From Pseudomonadota bacterium (GTDB taxonomy: Bacteria; Myxococcota_A; Polyangia; Polyangiales; Polyangiaceae): a stretch of DNA of 7,272 nt. A model generated the notes under the pieces. That model saw only the letters and a list, made by a program, of their open reading frames with translations, was not told where the DNA came from and did not search any database. The position numbers and the translations under genes are program-made. The first letter of the stretch is position 1; every line of letters starts with the position of its first letter. Below are positions 1 to 6,606 of this stretch, piece by piece. Location of the stretch: assembly GCA_023411445.1 (NCBI GenBank), contig JAEYOT010000814.1, positions 1 through 7,272 on the forward strand, in the 5' to 3' direction.

Positions 1-1
1 C

Positions 2-472
2 GGCTACTTCGCGAGCCCGAAATACCTGGCACGCCGCGCCGCGCCCCAGTCCCCCGACGAGCTCGCCTCGCACGATCTGGTCACAATCACGAAAGGCACC
101 GGAGCGACTGAGTGGCCCTTCGTCGCCGGCGACAAGGCAAAGCACGTCGCGATTCGCCCGCGCCTCGTCCTCAACGACATCGAGCTGGTCCTGCGCGCCG
201 GCGTCGGCGGCCTGGGCATCATCCCCGCCCCGCTCTCCGTGGCCGAGCCTTACGTCGCCAAGAAACAGCTCGTCCAAGTGCTCCGCACCTGGACACGCCC
301 CGCGATCGACGTCCACGCGGTCTTCCCACCCGGCGGCGCGCTCGTCCCCAAGACACGCGCGTTTCTGGATCTGCTGCTCAAAGGGGTTGGTTTCATTTCA
401 ACAAAGCCGGGCGTGTCAACTCGTCCACGGCCTGCTACGCCATTGAGGGTTGATAGACATGGCACCCCCTAA
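2..472 (+). CDS. LysR-type transcriptional regulator, C-terminal effector-binding part (5' truncated by window edge)
   Basis: The frame is open from the first bases to a TAA at 470-472, giving 156 residues without a start. The visible part matches the second half of the LysR substrate-binding domain. It shows an ASPKYLARR segment, a W-P-F motif near residue 38, the LVLNDIELVLRAGVGGLGIIP segment typical of the effector cleft, a KKQLVQVL strand, and VPKTRAFLDLL, the helix that normally ends the family. The helix-turn-helix DNA-binding domain lies upstream of the window. The family binds DNA as tetramers and responds to small effectors; the effector here is unknown. After LDLLLKG the frame runs on for 28 codons (386-469) with only 12 of 28 codons ending in G/C, against 26 of the first 30 codons. 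This tail is unlike the body and overlaps the next gene by 14 bp. The regulator is co-directional with its neighbour rather than divergent, so the overlapping GST gene is a plausible but unproven target. Confidence 0.85.
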   Translation, partial: GYFASPKYLARRAAPQSPDELASHDLVTITKGTGATEWPFVAGDKAKHVAIRPRLVLNDIELVLRAGVGGLGIIPAPLSVAEPYVAKKQLVQVLRTWTRPAIDVHAVFPPGGALVPKTRAFLDLLLKGVGFISTKPGVSTRPRPATPLRVDRHGTP

Positions 473-1115
473 CGTTCGCTTGACCGGCCGCAGCAGCTCG
501 CACTTCACGCGCGTCGCGGCCATGTTCGCCCACGAGCTGGGCATCCCCTTCACGCTCGAGGTCGTGCACGACTTGGCGAGCGTGGATACTGCTGCCTTCG
601 GCGGCAATCCGCTGCTCAAGGTTCCAACGCTGCACCTCGGCGCTACCAGCGTGTTCGGCACCGAGAACATTTGCCGCACGCTCGTCGAGCACGCCGGGCG
701 CGCAGGAGATCCGCGCATCGTGCTCGCCGAGCACATCACGGACGCCCTGGTGCGTTCGGCGCAGGAGCTGGTGTGGTCGGGGATGTCGGCGCAGGTGCAG
801 CTCCGCATGGGGCTCGCGGTGGCGAACCTGCCAGCCGACAACCTCTTCTTCGTGAAGGCGGCCGCGGGCCTCACGGGCGGGTTCACGTGGCTCGACGAGC
901 GGCTCGAGGAGGTGCTGCGGCGGCTGCCTGCCGAGCGCGAGCTCAGCTTGTTCGAAGTCACTCTGTTTTGCCTGATCGAGCACGTCGCCTTCCGCCCGAC
1001 CGTCCCGCTCGACAGCTTCCCGAAGCTCCGCGGGTTCGCCCAAACCTTTGGCGGCCGCGCCTCGGCGCAGCGAACGCCCTTTCATTTCGACCCGCCTCCA
1101 GGAGAAAAGCCATGA
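459..1115 (+). CDS. Glutathione S-transferase-like protein
   Basis: This 218-residue protein has the length and two-domain layout of cytosolic glutathione S-transferases. Residues 5-76 form the thioredoxin-like domain. NPLLKVPTL (50-58) carries the invariant cis-proline that contacts glutathione, and the following TEN (68-70) sits where the usual S/E-S glutathione-binding pair lies. Residues about 88-200 are the all-helical C-terminal domain. A Ser-rich RSSSHFTR stretch (11-18) lies where the catalytic Ser/Cys/Tyr is expected. The family conjugates glutathione to electrophiles or acts as a thiol reductase or isomerase; the substrate here cannot be read. I chose ATG 459 over TTG 450 because GAGGG at 445-449 lies 9 bases before it. 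The gene begins inside the LysR frame and its TGA overlaps the cupin ATG, so the genes are probably translationally coupled. The glutathione-site match is only partial, so activity is less certain than fold. Confidence 0.82.
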   Translation: MAPPNVRLTGRSSSHFTRVAAMFAHELGIPFTLEVVHDLASVDTAAFGGNPLLKVPTLHLGATSVFGTENICRTLVEHAGRAGDPRIVLAEHITDALVRSAQELVWSGMSAQVQLRMGLAVANLPADNLFFVKAAAGLTGGFTWLDERLEEVLRRLPAERELSLFEVTLFCLIEHVAFRPTVPLDSFPKLRGFAQTFGGRASAQRTPFHFDPPPGEKP

Positions 1116-1585
1116 CGCTCAAGCTTCCAGCGCTCGATCCGTCCACCCTCACCCCGCGCGTGACGTCCGGGTACCCTCAGGAGTTTCGCGAGCGGGTCAC
1201 GCCTCGGGAGAAACGAGCCCTGGGCGACGCGCTCGGACTCACCAAGTTTGGCGTGAACCTGACGACGCTGTTCCCGGGCAAGGAGTCCTCACTGCGCCAC
1301 TACCACTCGCACGAGGACGAGCTGGTCTTCATCCTCGAAGGCGAGGTCGTGCTGCGCACCGACGACGGCGAGCAGGTGCTCACCGCCGGCATGTGCGCCG
1401 GCTTCCCCGCCGGGACGACCAACGGTCACCAGCTCGTCAACCGCAGCGACCAGCCCGCGCGCTACCTGGAGATCGGCAACCGCGACCGCGAAGACACCGC
1501 CGGTTACTCCGACGTGGACCTGGTGTTCCGCGAGGACGACAGCGGCGGCTCCCACTACACACACCGCGACGGCACTCCGTACTGA
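1112..1585 (+). CDS. Single-domain cupin protein
   Basis: This 157-residue protein has both cupin motifs. Motif 1 is in RHYHSHEDELVFILEGEVV, with likely metal ligands His63, His65 and Glu70 and the closing Gly76. Motif 2 is in GMCAGFPAGTTNGHQLVNRS, with His106 as the fourth ligand and Asn110. The fold is therefore a metal-binding small beta-barrel. The C-terminus (DREDTAGYSDVDLVF) resembles an uncharacterised group of cupins that end in a D-x-x-x-Y-x-D-V-D-L pattern; I cannot assign a reaction. ATG 1112 overlaps the GST stop as ATGA, and AGGAG at 1100-1104 is 7 bases upstream, so the start is well supported. Co-translation with a GST-like gene suggests a role in the same detoxification or small-molecule step, for example as an isomerase, dioxygenase or sensor. 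That role is inference. Confidence 0.85.
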   Translation: MTLKLPALDPSTLTPRVTSGYPQEFRERVTPREKRALGDALGLTKFGVNLTTLFPGKESSLRHYHSHEDELVFILEGEVVLRTDDGEQVLTAGMCAGFPAGTTNGHQLVNRSDQPARYLEIGNRDREDTAGYSDVDLVFREDDSGGSHYTHRDGTPY

Positions 1586-1670
1586 GCAAGCGGACCCGGC
1601 GCCCTAGTCCAGAAGAGCCTCCCTCCAAGGATGAGTTGAATCCCCAGGCCGGAGGGGGCGGCAATGCGGA

Positions 1671-1742
1671 AAAAAAATGTCCGGAGCGCTGCCGTCCAAA
1701 CGCTCGCCGTGTAGAACAGCCGCTACGGCGGCCAAGAAGGAG
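1671..1742 (+). promoter_or_regulatory. Candidate ECF-type promoter and ribosome binding site upstream of the DGPF/sigma operon
   Basis: A run of seven A (1671-1677) directly precedes TGTCCG (1678-1683). This is close to the TGTCGA-type -35 element reported for ECF42 sigma factors. CGCTCG at 1701-1706, after a 17-base spacer, is the best-placed -10 candidate but matches less well. A strong AAGGAG (1737-1742) lies 8 bases before ATG 1751 and fixes that start. An A-tract upstream of the -35 is common at ECF promoters. The assignment rests on motif likeness and position only. The rest of the 1586-1750 gap shows no convincing terminator: CCCTCC/GGAGGG can pair across about 25 bases but no T-run follows. 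Confidence 0.4.
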
Positions 1743-1750
1743 CGTTTGAC

Positions 1751-2101
1751 ATGGCAGAATTTCTGTTTCTCTATCGGAATACCGAAGCCGACGCGAAGAA
1801 GTACATGGGCACGCCGGAGGCCGCCCAAGCGTCGATGAAGCTGTGGATGGCCTGGATGGACGAGCTCGAGGCGAAGGGGCACCTTAAGTCCCGGGGGGAG
1901 CCGCTCGAGCGGACGGGCAGGACCGTGACCGGACCGAGCCACCAGGTCACCGACGGTCCCTACGCCGAGGCGAAAGACATGGTGTCGGGCTACTCGATCA
2001 TCATCGCTAAGGACGAGGCGGAGGCCGTGGAGCTCGCCAAGGGCTGCCCCGTGCTGCGCGGGGCGGGCAGCGTCGAGGTCCGTCCGATCATCAAGCTCTG
2101 A
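1751..2101 (+). CDS. YCII-related (DGPF-domain) protein
   Basis: This 116-residue protein is the usual length for the DGPF branch of the YCII family. It begins with the MAEFLFLYR beta strand. It carries the signature TDGPYAEAKDMVSGYSII (67-84; DGPY in place of DGPF), then a helix with a Cys-Pro (KGCPVL, 97-102) and ends in the family-typical VEVRPI. The fold is a dimeric ferredoxin-like alpha/beta barrel. The biochemical role is unknown for this branch. The N-terminal histidine of enzymatic YciI proteins is not visible here (the first His is residue 44), so I would not call it an enzyme. It sits one base before an ECF42-type sigma gene, the standard pairing for this family, and is the likely main target and operon partner of that sigma factor. 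The start is supported by AAGGAG 8 bases upstream. Confidence 0.93.
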   Translation: MAEFLFLYRNTEADAKKYMGTPEAAQASMKLWMAWMDELEAKGHLKSRGEPLERTGRTVTGPSHQVTDGPYAEAKDMVSGYSIIIAKDEAEAVELAKGCPVLRGAGSVEVRPIIKL

Positions 2102-2102
2102 C

Positions 2103-3371
2103 TTGACGGATCTCGCAGAGCACTTCTTTCGGCGTGAGGCCGGTCGGCTCGTGGCCGGCCTCACGCGACTATTTGGCGTGCACCAGCTCGCGCTCGCCGA
2201 GGATGTGGCGCACGACGCCTTCTGTCGCGCGCTCGAGGTGTGGAAGATCCACGGCATCCCGGAGAACCCTGCGGCTTGGCTGATGGCAACGGCGAAGAAC
2301 CGCGCGCTGGATCGCCTGCGGCGCGACCGCACCGCGCGAAACTTCGAGCCCGAGCTCGCTCGGCATCTCGAGAGCGAGTGGACGCTGGCCTCGGCCATCG
2401 ACGAGGCGTTCGAGCCAGCCGCGATTCGCGATGAGCAGCTGCGCATGATGTTCTCCTGCTGCCACCCGAAGTTGCCCGAAGAGGCGCAGCTGGCGCTCAT
2501 CCTCAACATCTTGTGCGGCTTCGGAGCGCCCGAGATCGCCGCCGCGTTCCTCACCGGCCGCGCCGCCATCGAAAAGCGCATCAGCCGCGGCAAAAAGGCC
2601 CTCGCCGGCGCCAAAACGCTGTTCGATCTCGCGGACACCGCCTTTGGCGCGCGCCTCGGCACGGTGCAGCGCGCGCTCTATCTGCTGTTCAACGAGGGCT
2701 ACCACGGCGCTTCCACGGCCACGCCTGTGCGAGCCGAGCTGTGCGAGGAAGCGCTCCGGCTCGTCGCCCTCTTGTGCGAGCACCCGCCCGGCGCCACGCC
2801 CGCCACGCACGCGCTCGCAGCGCTCATGTGCCTCCACGCCGCCAGGCTACCGACCAAGCTCGACGCGGCCGGTGACTTGAGCACCCTGGTCGAGCAAGAC
2901 CGGTCGCGCTGGAACGTCGAGCGCGTGCGCGAGGGCCTGCAGCTACTCGAGCTGTCCGCGCGCGGCGACGAGCTCTCCGTGTACCACGTCGAGGCCGCCA
3001 TCGCCGCCGAGCACGCCAGCGCGCCGACCTTCGCCGCGACCAATTGGCGCGCGATCGTCGCCCTTTACGACCGATTGATGGTGCTCGCTCCCTCACCGGT
3101 CGTGGCGCTAAACCGTGCGATCGCGGTGGCGGAGCGGGATGGCGCAGCCGCAGGCATCGAGGCGCTCGCGGCCATCACCGAAAGCGAGCGCCTGGCTCGC
3201 TACCCGTTCTATCGTGCTGCCTTTGGAGATCTCGAGCTGCGCCGGGGAGACGGACATCGCGCGGTCGAGCATTTTCAAGCGGCGCTCGCGCAAGCGCGTA
3301 ACGACGCCGAGCGCCGCTTCCTCGAGAAGCGCCTCGCCGCCGCCCGCGCGACCGCAGCTGCTGCCAGGTAG
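2103..3371 (+). CDS. ECF RNA polymerase sigma factor with C-terminal DUF6596/TPR extension (ECF42 type)
   Basis: This 422-residue protein is twice the size of a plain ECF sigma factor. Region 2 spans about residues 8-78, including LALAEDVAHDAFCRALEVW and PAAWLMATAKNRALDRLRR, the -10 recognition part. Region 4 spans about 110-168, with LRMMFSCCHPKL, the helix-turn-helix around GAPEIAAAFLTGRAAIEKRI and then the SRGKKAL segment. The extension starts with RALYLLFNEGYHGAS (190-204), a DUF6596 hallmark. It ends in TPR-like helix pairs at about 315-400 (NWRAIVALYDRLM, SPVVALNRAIAVAERDG, YPFYRAAFGDLELRRG). Known ECF42 members pair with DGPF proteins, lack an anti-sigma factor and need the extension for function. 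TTG 2103, one base after the preceding TGA, gives the family-typical N-terminus (LAEHFFRREAGRL); no ATG or Shine-Dalgarno is available, so translation is probably coupled to the upstream gene. No anti-sigma gene is seen nearby. Confidence 0.94.
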   Translation: MTDLAEHFFRREAGRLVAGLTRLFGVHQLALAEDVAHDAFCRALEVWKIHGIPENPAAWLMATAKNRALDRLRRDRTARNFEPELARHLESEWTLASAIDEAFEPAAIRDEQLRMMFSCCHPKLPEEAQLALILNILCGFGAPEIAAAFLTGRAAIEKRISRGKKALAGAKTLFDLADTAFGARLGTVQRALYLLFNEGYHGASTATPVRAELCEEALRLVALLCEHPPGATPATHALAALMCLHAARLPTKLDAAGDLSTLVEQDRSRWNVERVREGLQLLELSARGDELSVYHVEAAIAAEHASAPTFAATNWRAIVALYDRLMVLAPSPVVALNRAIAVAERDGAAAGIEALAAITESERLARYPFYRAAFGDLELRRGDGHRAVEHFQAALAQARNDAERRFLEKRLAAARATAAAAR

Positions 3372-3404
3372 ACGCCACCGGCAAGGATTGAGTAACTTCG
3401 CTTC

Positions 3405-3881
3405 GTGGCAGCGAAGAAGAGCTCCTCCGTCAAGGCCAAGCCCAAGCCGACGGCCGCACCCAAGCCCAAGCCCGCAGCCAAGTCCAAAGCCGCACCTAAG
3501 GCATCAGCGGCGACGCCCAAGAAGCCCCGCATCTACGCCTATTCGTTCGCCAGCGTGTACCCGCTGTACGTGGAGAAGGTCGAGAAGAAGGGACGAACGC
3601 GAGCGGAGCTCGACGAGGTGCTCGGCTGGCTCACCGGCTATCACGGAAAATCTCTCCAGCGCGCCATCGACGACAAGCGAGACTTGGAGGCCTTCTTCGA
3701 GCAGGCGCCGCGCTGGAACCCAAACGCCAGCCTCATCACCGGCGTCGTGTGCGGCGTGCGCGTTGAAAGCCTCACCGATCCGTTGATGCAGAAGATCCGT
3801 TACCTCGACAAGCTGGTGGACGAGCTGGCCAAGGGCAAGAAGATGGCTAGCATTCTGCGCCAAGAGGAGAGCGCGGACTGA
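3405..3881 (+). CDS. DUF2200 family protein with lysine/proline/alanine-rich basic N-terminal tail
   Basis: Residues 42-152 match the DUF2200 family from end to end: [52 protein letters not shown], then [21 protein letters not shown]. The family is about 110-120 residues long and has no established function. This protein is 158 residues because a 41-residue tail precedes the domain. The tail has 12 Lys, 8 Pro and 12 Ala and no acidic residue, and resembles eukaryotic-like histone H1 tails seen in some bacterial nucleoid proteins. GTG 3405 is the only sensible start: no ATG, GTG or TTG lies in frame between it and the core domain, so the tail must be translated if the core is. The Shine-Dalgarno is weak (AAGGA at 3383-3387, distant). 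The gene lies 33 bp after the sigma factor and could be cotranscribed. DNA or nucleic-acid binding by the tail is inference. Confidence 0.88.
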   Translation: MAAKKSSSVKAKPKPTAAPKPKPAAKSKAAPKASAATPKKPRIYAYSFASVYPLYVEKVEKKGRTRAELDEVLGWLTGYHGKSLQRAIDDKRDLEAFFEQAPRWNPNASLITGVVCGVRVESLTDPLMQKIRYLDKLVDELAKGKKMASILRQEESAD

Positions 3882-4166
3882 GCTGGGCCGGCACGATGGC
3901 GGCCGCAAACCGTCGCTGACGTGCTCGGCGCCTCGCTACGCATCGTCCAAGGTCATCCGGCTCTCGCGTTCGGCGTCGACATCGAGGTCCGCCCGGTCAA
4001 GCCGGTGGGTCCGACGGCATCGCGATAGGGCCGCATGCGCCCCCCCGCCCCAGTCCGCCCGTGCGATGGCTGGCAGCAGACTCACACGCCCAGGCATGAA
4101 AGCTCGGGGTTTCCTGCGCCGGCGCCGCCGCCATCTCCGCTATCGCCGCAAGTGTGTTAGCAAGTC
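3882..4166. other. Intergenic stretch without a convincing gene
   Basis: This 285-bp stretch separates the DUF2200 gene from the export operon and probably contains the promoter of the latter, though I cannot identify boxes with confidence. The DUF2200 frame stays open after its TGA for 49 more codons, to a TAG at 4026-4028, but shows no recognisable domain. GGCCG/CGGCC at the start can form a short hairpin with a 9-base loop, yet no T-run follows, so it is not a good terminator. A C-run (about 4040) and GC-rich short repeats (about 4119-4134) are present. No tRNA or other known RNA was recognised. Confidence 0.5.
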
Positions 4167-5384
4167 TTGACTGCCGTGCTCGCTACTCCGCTTCGTCGCG
4201 CGTTGGTCTGGGTCCTGCTGGCTGTCGTCGCTACAACAGCCGTGCTGCTGTGGCGTGCGCGCTCCCAAACGGTGCGCACGGTGCTGGTCGAGCGCCGTGA
4301 CCTGGAGCAGCACATCGTCGCTAGCGGGCGGGTGCGTGTGCCTACCCGGGTCCAGGTGGCGGCGCAGCTGTCGGGGCTCGTGGTGGCGGTGGGCGCGGTG
4401 GCCGGACAGCGCGTGAAGCAGGGCGACCTGCTGGTTCAGCTGGACGACTCCGGAGAGCGCGCGTCGGTCGCGCAAGCCGAGGCGGCGGTCAAGCAAGCGC
4501 AGGCGCGCGTCGAGCAGCTGCGCCGAGTGGGCGCCATCGTGGCGACCGAATCGCTGCGCCAAGCCGAGAGCAGCCTGGCGAAGGCCGAGGACGACCTCGC
4601 GCGGGCGACCAAGCTCGCCAGCACGGGCGCGCTCACCGCCGTGGAGCTCGAGACCGCCACGCGCCAGGTCGACATCGCGCGCGCACAGAAGAACGCGGCG
4701 CAGGCGCAGCAAGCCGCGGCCGAGCCAGCGGGGGCGGACTCGCGGGTGGCGCTGACCGCGCTCCTCCAGGCGCAAGCGCAGCTCACGGGCGCCAACGCGC
4801 GGCTCGCCCAAACGCGCATTCTCGCAGTGCAGAACGGGACCGTGCTTTCTCGCAGCGTGGAGCCCGGCGATGTGGTGCAGCCGTCGCGACAGCTGCTGGA
4901 GCTAGCCGCGGACGGTGAGGTCGAGCTGATGTTCAACCCCGACGAGCGCAACCTCGCCTGGATCCGCGTGGGCCAGCTCGCGAAGGCCTCGGCGGACGCC
5001 TTCCCCCAGGAGCTGTTCGACGCGACGGTCAACTACATCGCGCCGATGGTCGATCCGGAGCGCGGCAGCGTGGAAATCCGGCTAGCCGTACCGAAGCCGC
5101 CTGAGTTCTTGAAGCCGGACATGACCGTGTCCATCGACCTGACGGTCGCGGCTAAGTCCAAGGTGCTGACGGTGCCGAGCAAGGTCGTGCAGGCTGCGTC
5201 CACCGCGACGCCATGGGTGCAGCTGGTGGTGGACGGCCGAGTCGTCCGCCGCAACGTGCAGCTCGGCATCCGCGGTGAGGGCGTGCTCGAGGTGACCGGC
5301 GGCGTCGCCGAGGGCAACGAGGTCGTCGTCCCCGACGGTCGGAAGCTCGCGGAGGGCGCGCGCGTCCGCACGGAGCGCGACTGA
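4167..5384 (+). CDS. Membrane-fusion (periplasmic adaptor) protein of an ABC exporter, HlyD/MacA type
   Basis: This 405-residue protein has adaptor architecture. An N-terminal membrane anchor (about 11-30, ALVWVLLAVVATTAVLLW) follows an Arg-containing cytoplasmic start and has no lipobox cysteine. The first lipoyl half-motif is at about 61-95 (VQVAAQLSGLVVAV, GDLLVQLDDS). A long alanine/glutamine-rich coiled-coil hairpin follows (about 97-210, many AEAAVKQAQARVEQL-type heptads), then the second lipoyl half (LSRSVEPGDVVQPSRQLLEL, 227-246). A beta-barrel (about 250-327) and a membrane-proximal domain (about 330-400) complete it. Such adaptors hexamerise and bridge an inner-membrane transporter toward the outer membrane. 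An in-frame TAG at 4158-4160 limits the start to TTG 4167 or GTG 4176. TTG keeps more of the N-terminus, but neither has a good Shine-Dalgarno, so the exact start is uncertain. It is the first gene of an operon with a permease and ATPase, with one base between it and the permease ATG. Confidence 0.92.
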   Translation: MTAVLATPLRRALVWVLLAVVATTAVLLWRARSQTVRTVLVERRDLEQHIVASGRVRVPTRVQVAAQLSGLVVAVGAVAGQRVKQGDLLVQLDDSGERASVAQAEAAVKQAQARVEQLRRVGAIVATESLRQAESSLAKAEDDLARATKLASTGALTAVELETATRQVDIARAQKNAAQAQQAAAEPAGADSRVALTALLQAQAQLTGANARLAQTRILAVQNGTVLSRSVEPGDVVQPSRQLLELAADGEVELMFNPDERNLAWIRVGQLAKASADAFPQELFDATVNYIAPMVDPERGSVEIRLAVPKPPEFLKPDMTVSIDLTVAAKSKVLTVPSKVVQAASTATPWVQLVVDGRVVRRNVQLGIRGEGVLEVTGGVAEGNEVVVPDGRKLAEGARVRTERD

Positions 5385-5385
5385 C

Positions 5386-6606
5386 ATGCCGTTCGAGTGG
5401 TTCGTCGCGCTCCGCTACTTGCGCGACGCCCGCAGCCAGACGACCTTGATCTTGGCGGCGGTCGCGATCGGCGTCAGCGTGCTCGTCTTCCTTTCCGCGC
5501 TGATCGGCGGCCTGCAAGAGTCGCTGATCGAAAAGACCTTGGGCTCGCAGCCGCATGTCACGCTGCGCATGCCGCGCGAGGAAGCGCGCGAGCTCTCCGA
5601 GCCGACTCCCCAGCTGGCCCTCGCCCGCCTGTACGAGAAGCGACCGCAGCGCCTGCGCTCGCTCGATCAATGGCCGGCGGCCTTGAACGACGTGGAAGCT
5701 TTGCCCGGCGTCTTGGCTGCCTCTCCGGGCGTGACCGGCGCCGGCTTCGCCGTGCGCGCGGAGGCAAAGAACGCGATCGTGGTGCGCGGCGTCGACCCCG
5801 AGAGCTTCCGCGCGATCATCGACATCGAGAGCCGGCTCGTCTCCGGACGCTACGAGGTCAGCGGCGACAACGTCGTGCTCGGCGACAAGCTCGCCGCGGA
5901 GCTGGGCATCGCCACGGGCGACAAGCTCCGCATCCGCTCCAGCGAAGGCGTGGAGATGGTCGCCACGGTGCGCGGCATTTTCCGCCTCGGTAGCGAAGGC
6001 GTGGACGGCACCTGGGTGCTGACCTCGCTGCGTCAAGCCCAGAGCCTGTTCGGGCTGCCGGGCGGCGTGACCACGATCGAGCTCAAAGTGGCCGACGTGT
6101 TCGACGCCGAGCGCGTCGCCACCGATCTCCGCGAGCGCACGGGCCTGCGCGCAGATAGCTGGATGACCATCAACGCGGAGCTGTTGTCCGGCCTGACCGC
6201 ACAGGACAGCTCCAAGACCATGATCCAGTTCTTCGTGATCGTCGCGGTAGCGCTCGGCATCTCCAGCGTGCTCATCGTCTCCGTCGTGCAAAAATCGCGC
6301 GAAATTGGCATCCTCCGCGCCGTAGGAGCTTCGCCGTCGCGCATCCTGCGTGTGTTCTTGATCCAGGGCGGCGTGCTCGGCGTGGTAGGCTCCGTGATCG
6401 GCTCGGGGCTCGGCGCCGTATTTTCCAAGCTCTTCGAGGCGCTGACCACCGATCCGTCGGGCGCGCCGCGCTTCCTGGTCCAGCTCGAGCCGTCGCTGTT
6501 CATCGGCTCGTCGCTGCTCGCCACCGCGGTCGGGCTGCTCTCGGCCACTCTCCCCGCGCGCCGTGCGGCGCGCCTCGACCCTGCCACGGCGATCCGCAAT
6601 GTCTGA
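5386..6606 (+). CDS. ABC transporter permease, LolC/LolE/MacB (FtsX-domain) family
   Basis: This 406-residue protein has the four-helix LolC/LolE layout. TM1 is at about 20-43 ([20 protein letters not shown]), followed by a large periplasmic domain (about 45-275). TM2 (about 279-301), TM3 (about 323-349) and TM4 (about 370-390) form the FtsX domain. The cytoplasmic coupling motif [17 protein letters not shown] (304-320) and the C-terminal [15 protein letters not shown] are diagnostic. Length is that of E. coli LolC/LolE (about 400-415), not the fused MacB, which carries its own ATPase. Residues about 76-103 of the periplasmic part (rich in Arg/Gln, [13 protein letters not shown]) have no counterpart I can place in E. 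coli LolC. Only one permease gene is visible, so a homodimer is likely unless a partner lies downstream. GGAG near 5372 precedes ATG 5386 by about 10 bases. The 3' end overlaps the ATPase gene by 8 bp. The likely role is extraction or export of lipoprotein or another amphiphile, by family. Confidence 0.92.
   Translation: MPFEWFVALRYLRDARSQTTLILAAVAIGVSVLVFLSALIGGLQESLIEKTLGSQPHVTLRMPREEARELSEPTPQLALARLYEKRPQRLRSLDQWPAALNDVEALPGVLAASPGVTGAGFAVRAEAKNAIVVRGVDPESFRAIIDIESRLVSGRYEVSGDNVVLGDKLAAELGIATGDKLRIRSSEGVEMVATVRGIFRLGSEGVDGTWVLTSLRQAQSLFGLPGGVTTIELKVADVFDAERVATDLRERTGLRADSWMTINAELLSGLTAQDSSKTMIQFFVIVAVALGISSVLIVSVVQKSREIGILRAVGASPSRILRVFLIQGGVLGVVGSVIGSGLGAVFSKLFEALTTDPSGAPRFLVQLEPSLFIGSSLLATAVGLLSATLPARRAARLDPATAIRNV

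Noticed and set aside
414..440. TGTCAA followed by CGC-containing sequence as a second ECF-type promoter before the GST gene
   Set aside because: The match is partial, there is no A-tract and the putative -10 is poor; similar strings are expected by chance.
1618..1658. CCCTCC/GGAGGG inverted repeat after the cupin gene as a terminator
   Set aside because: The six-pair stem encloses about 25 bases and is followed by A-rich rather than T-rich sequence.
1604..2662. Long minus-strand open frame opposite the DGPF and sigma genes
   Set aside because: It is a shadow frame without recognisable domains, rich in Ser, Arg and Ala, and directly opposes two well-supported genes.
3886..3905. Hairpin GGCCG/CGGCC just after the DUF2200 gene as an intrinsic terminator
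   Set aside because: The stem is only five pairs with a nine-base loop and there is no T-run behind it.
3882..4028. Open frame continuing in frame after the DUF2200 stop codon, as a possible readthrough extension or small gene (GTG at 3921)
   Set aside because: The DUF2200 domain is already complete before the TGA. The 49-codon continuation has no recognisable motif or ribosome binding site, and open stretches of this size are common by chance in GC-rich DNA.
5152..6291. Long open frame on the minus strand opposite the permease and adaptor genes
   Set aside because: Its product is low-complexity and rich in His, Asp, Gly and Arg, as expected from an antisense frame of GC-rich coding DNA. 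The plus strand here encodes clear transporter domains.
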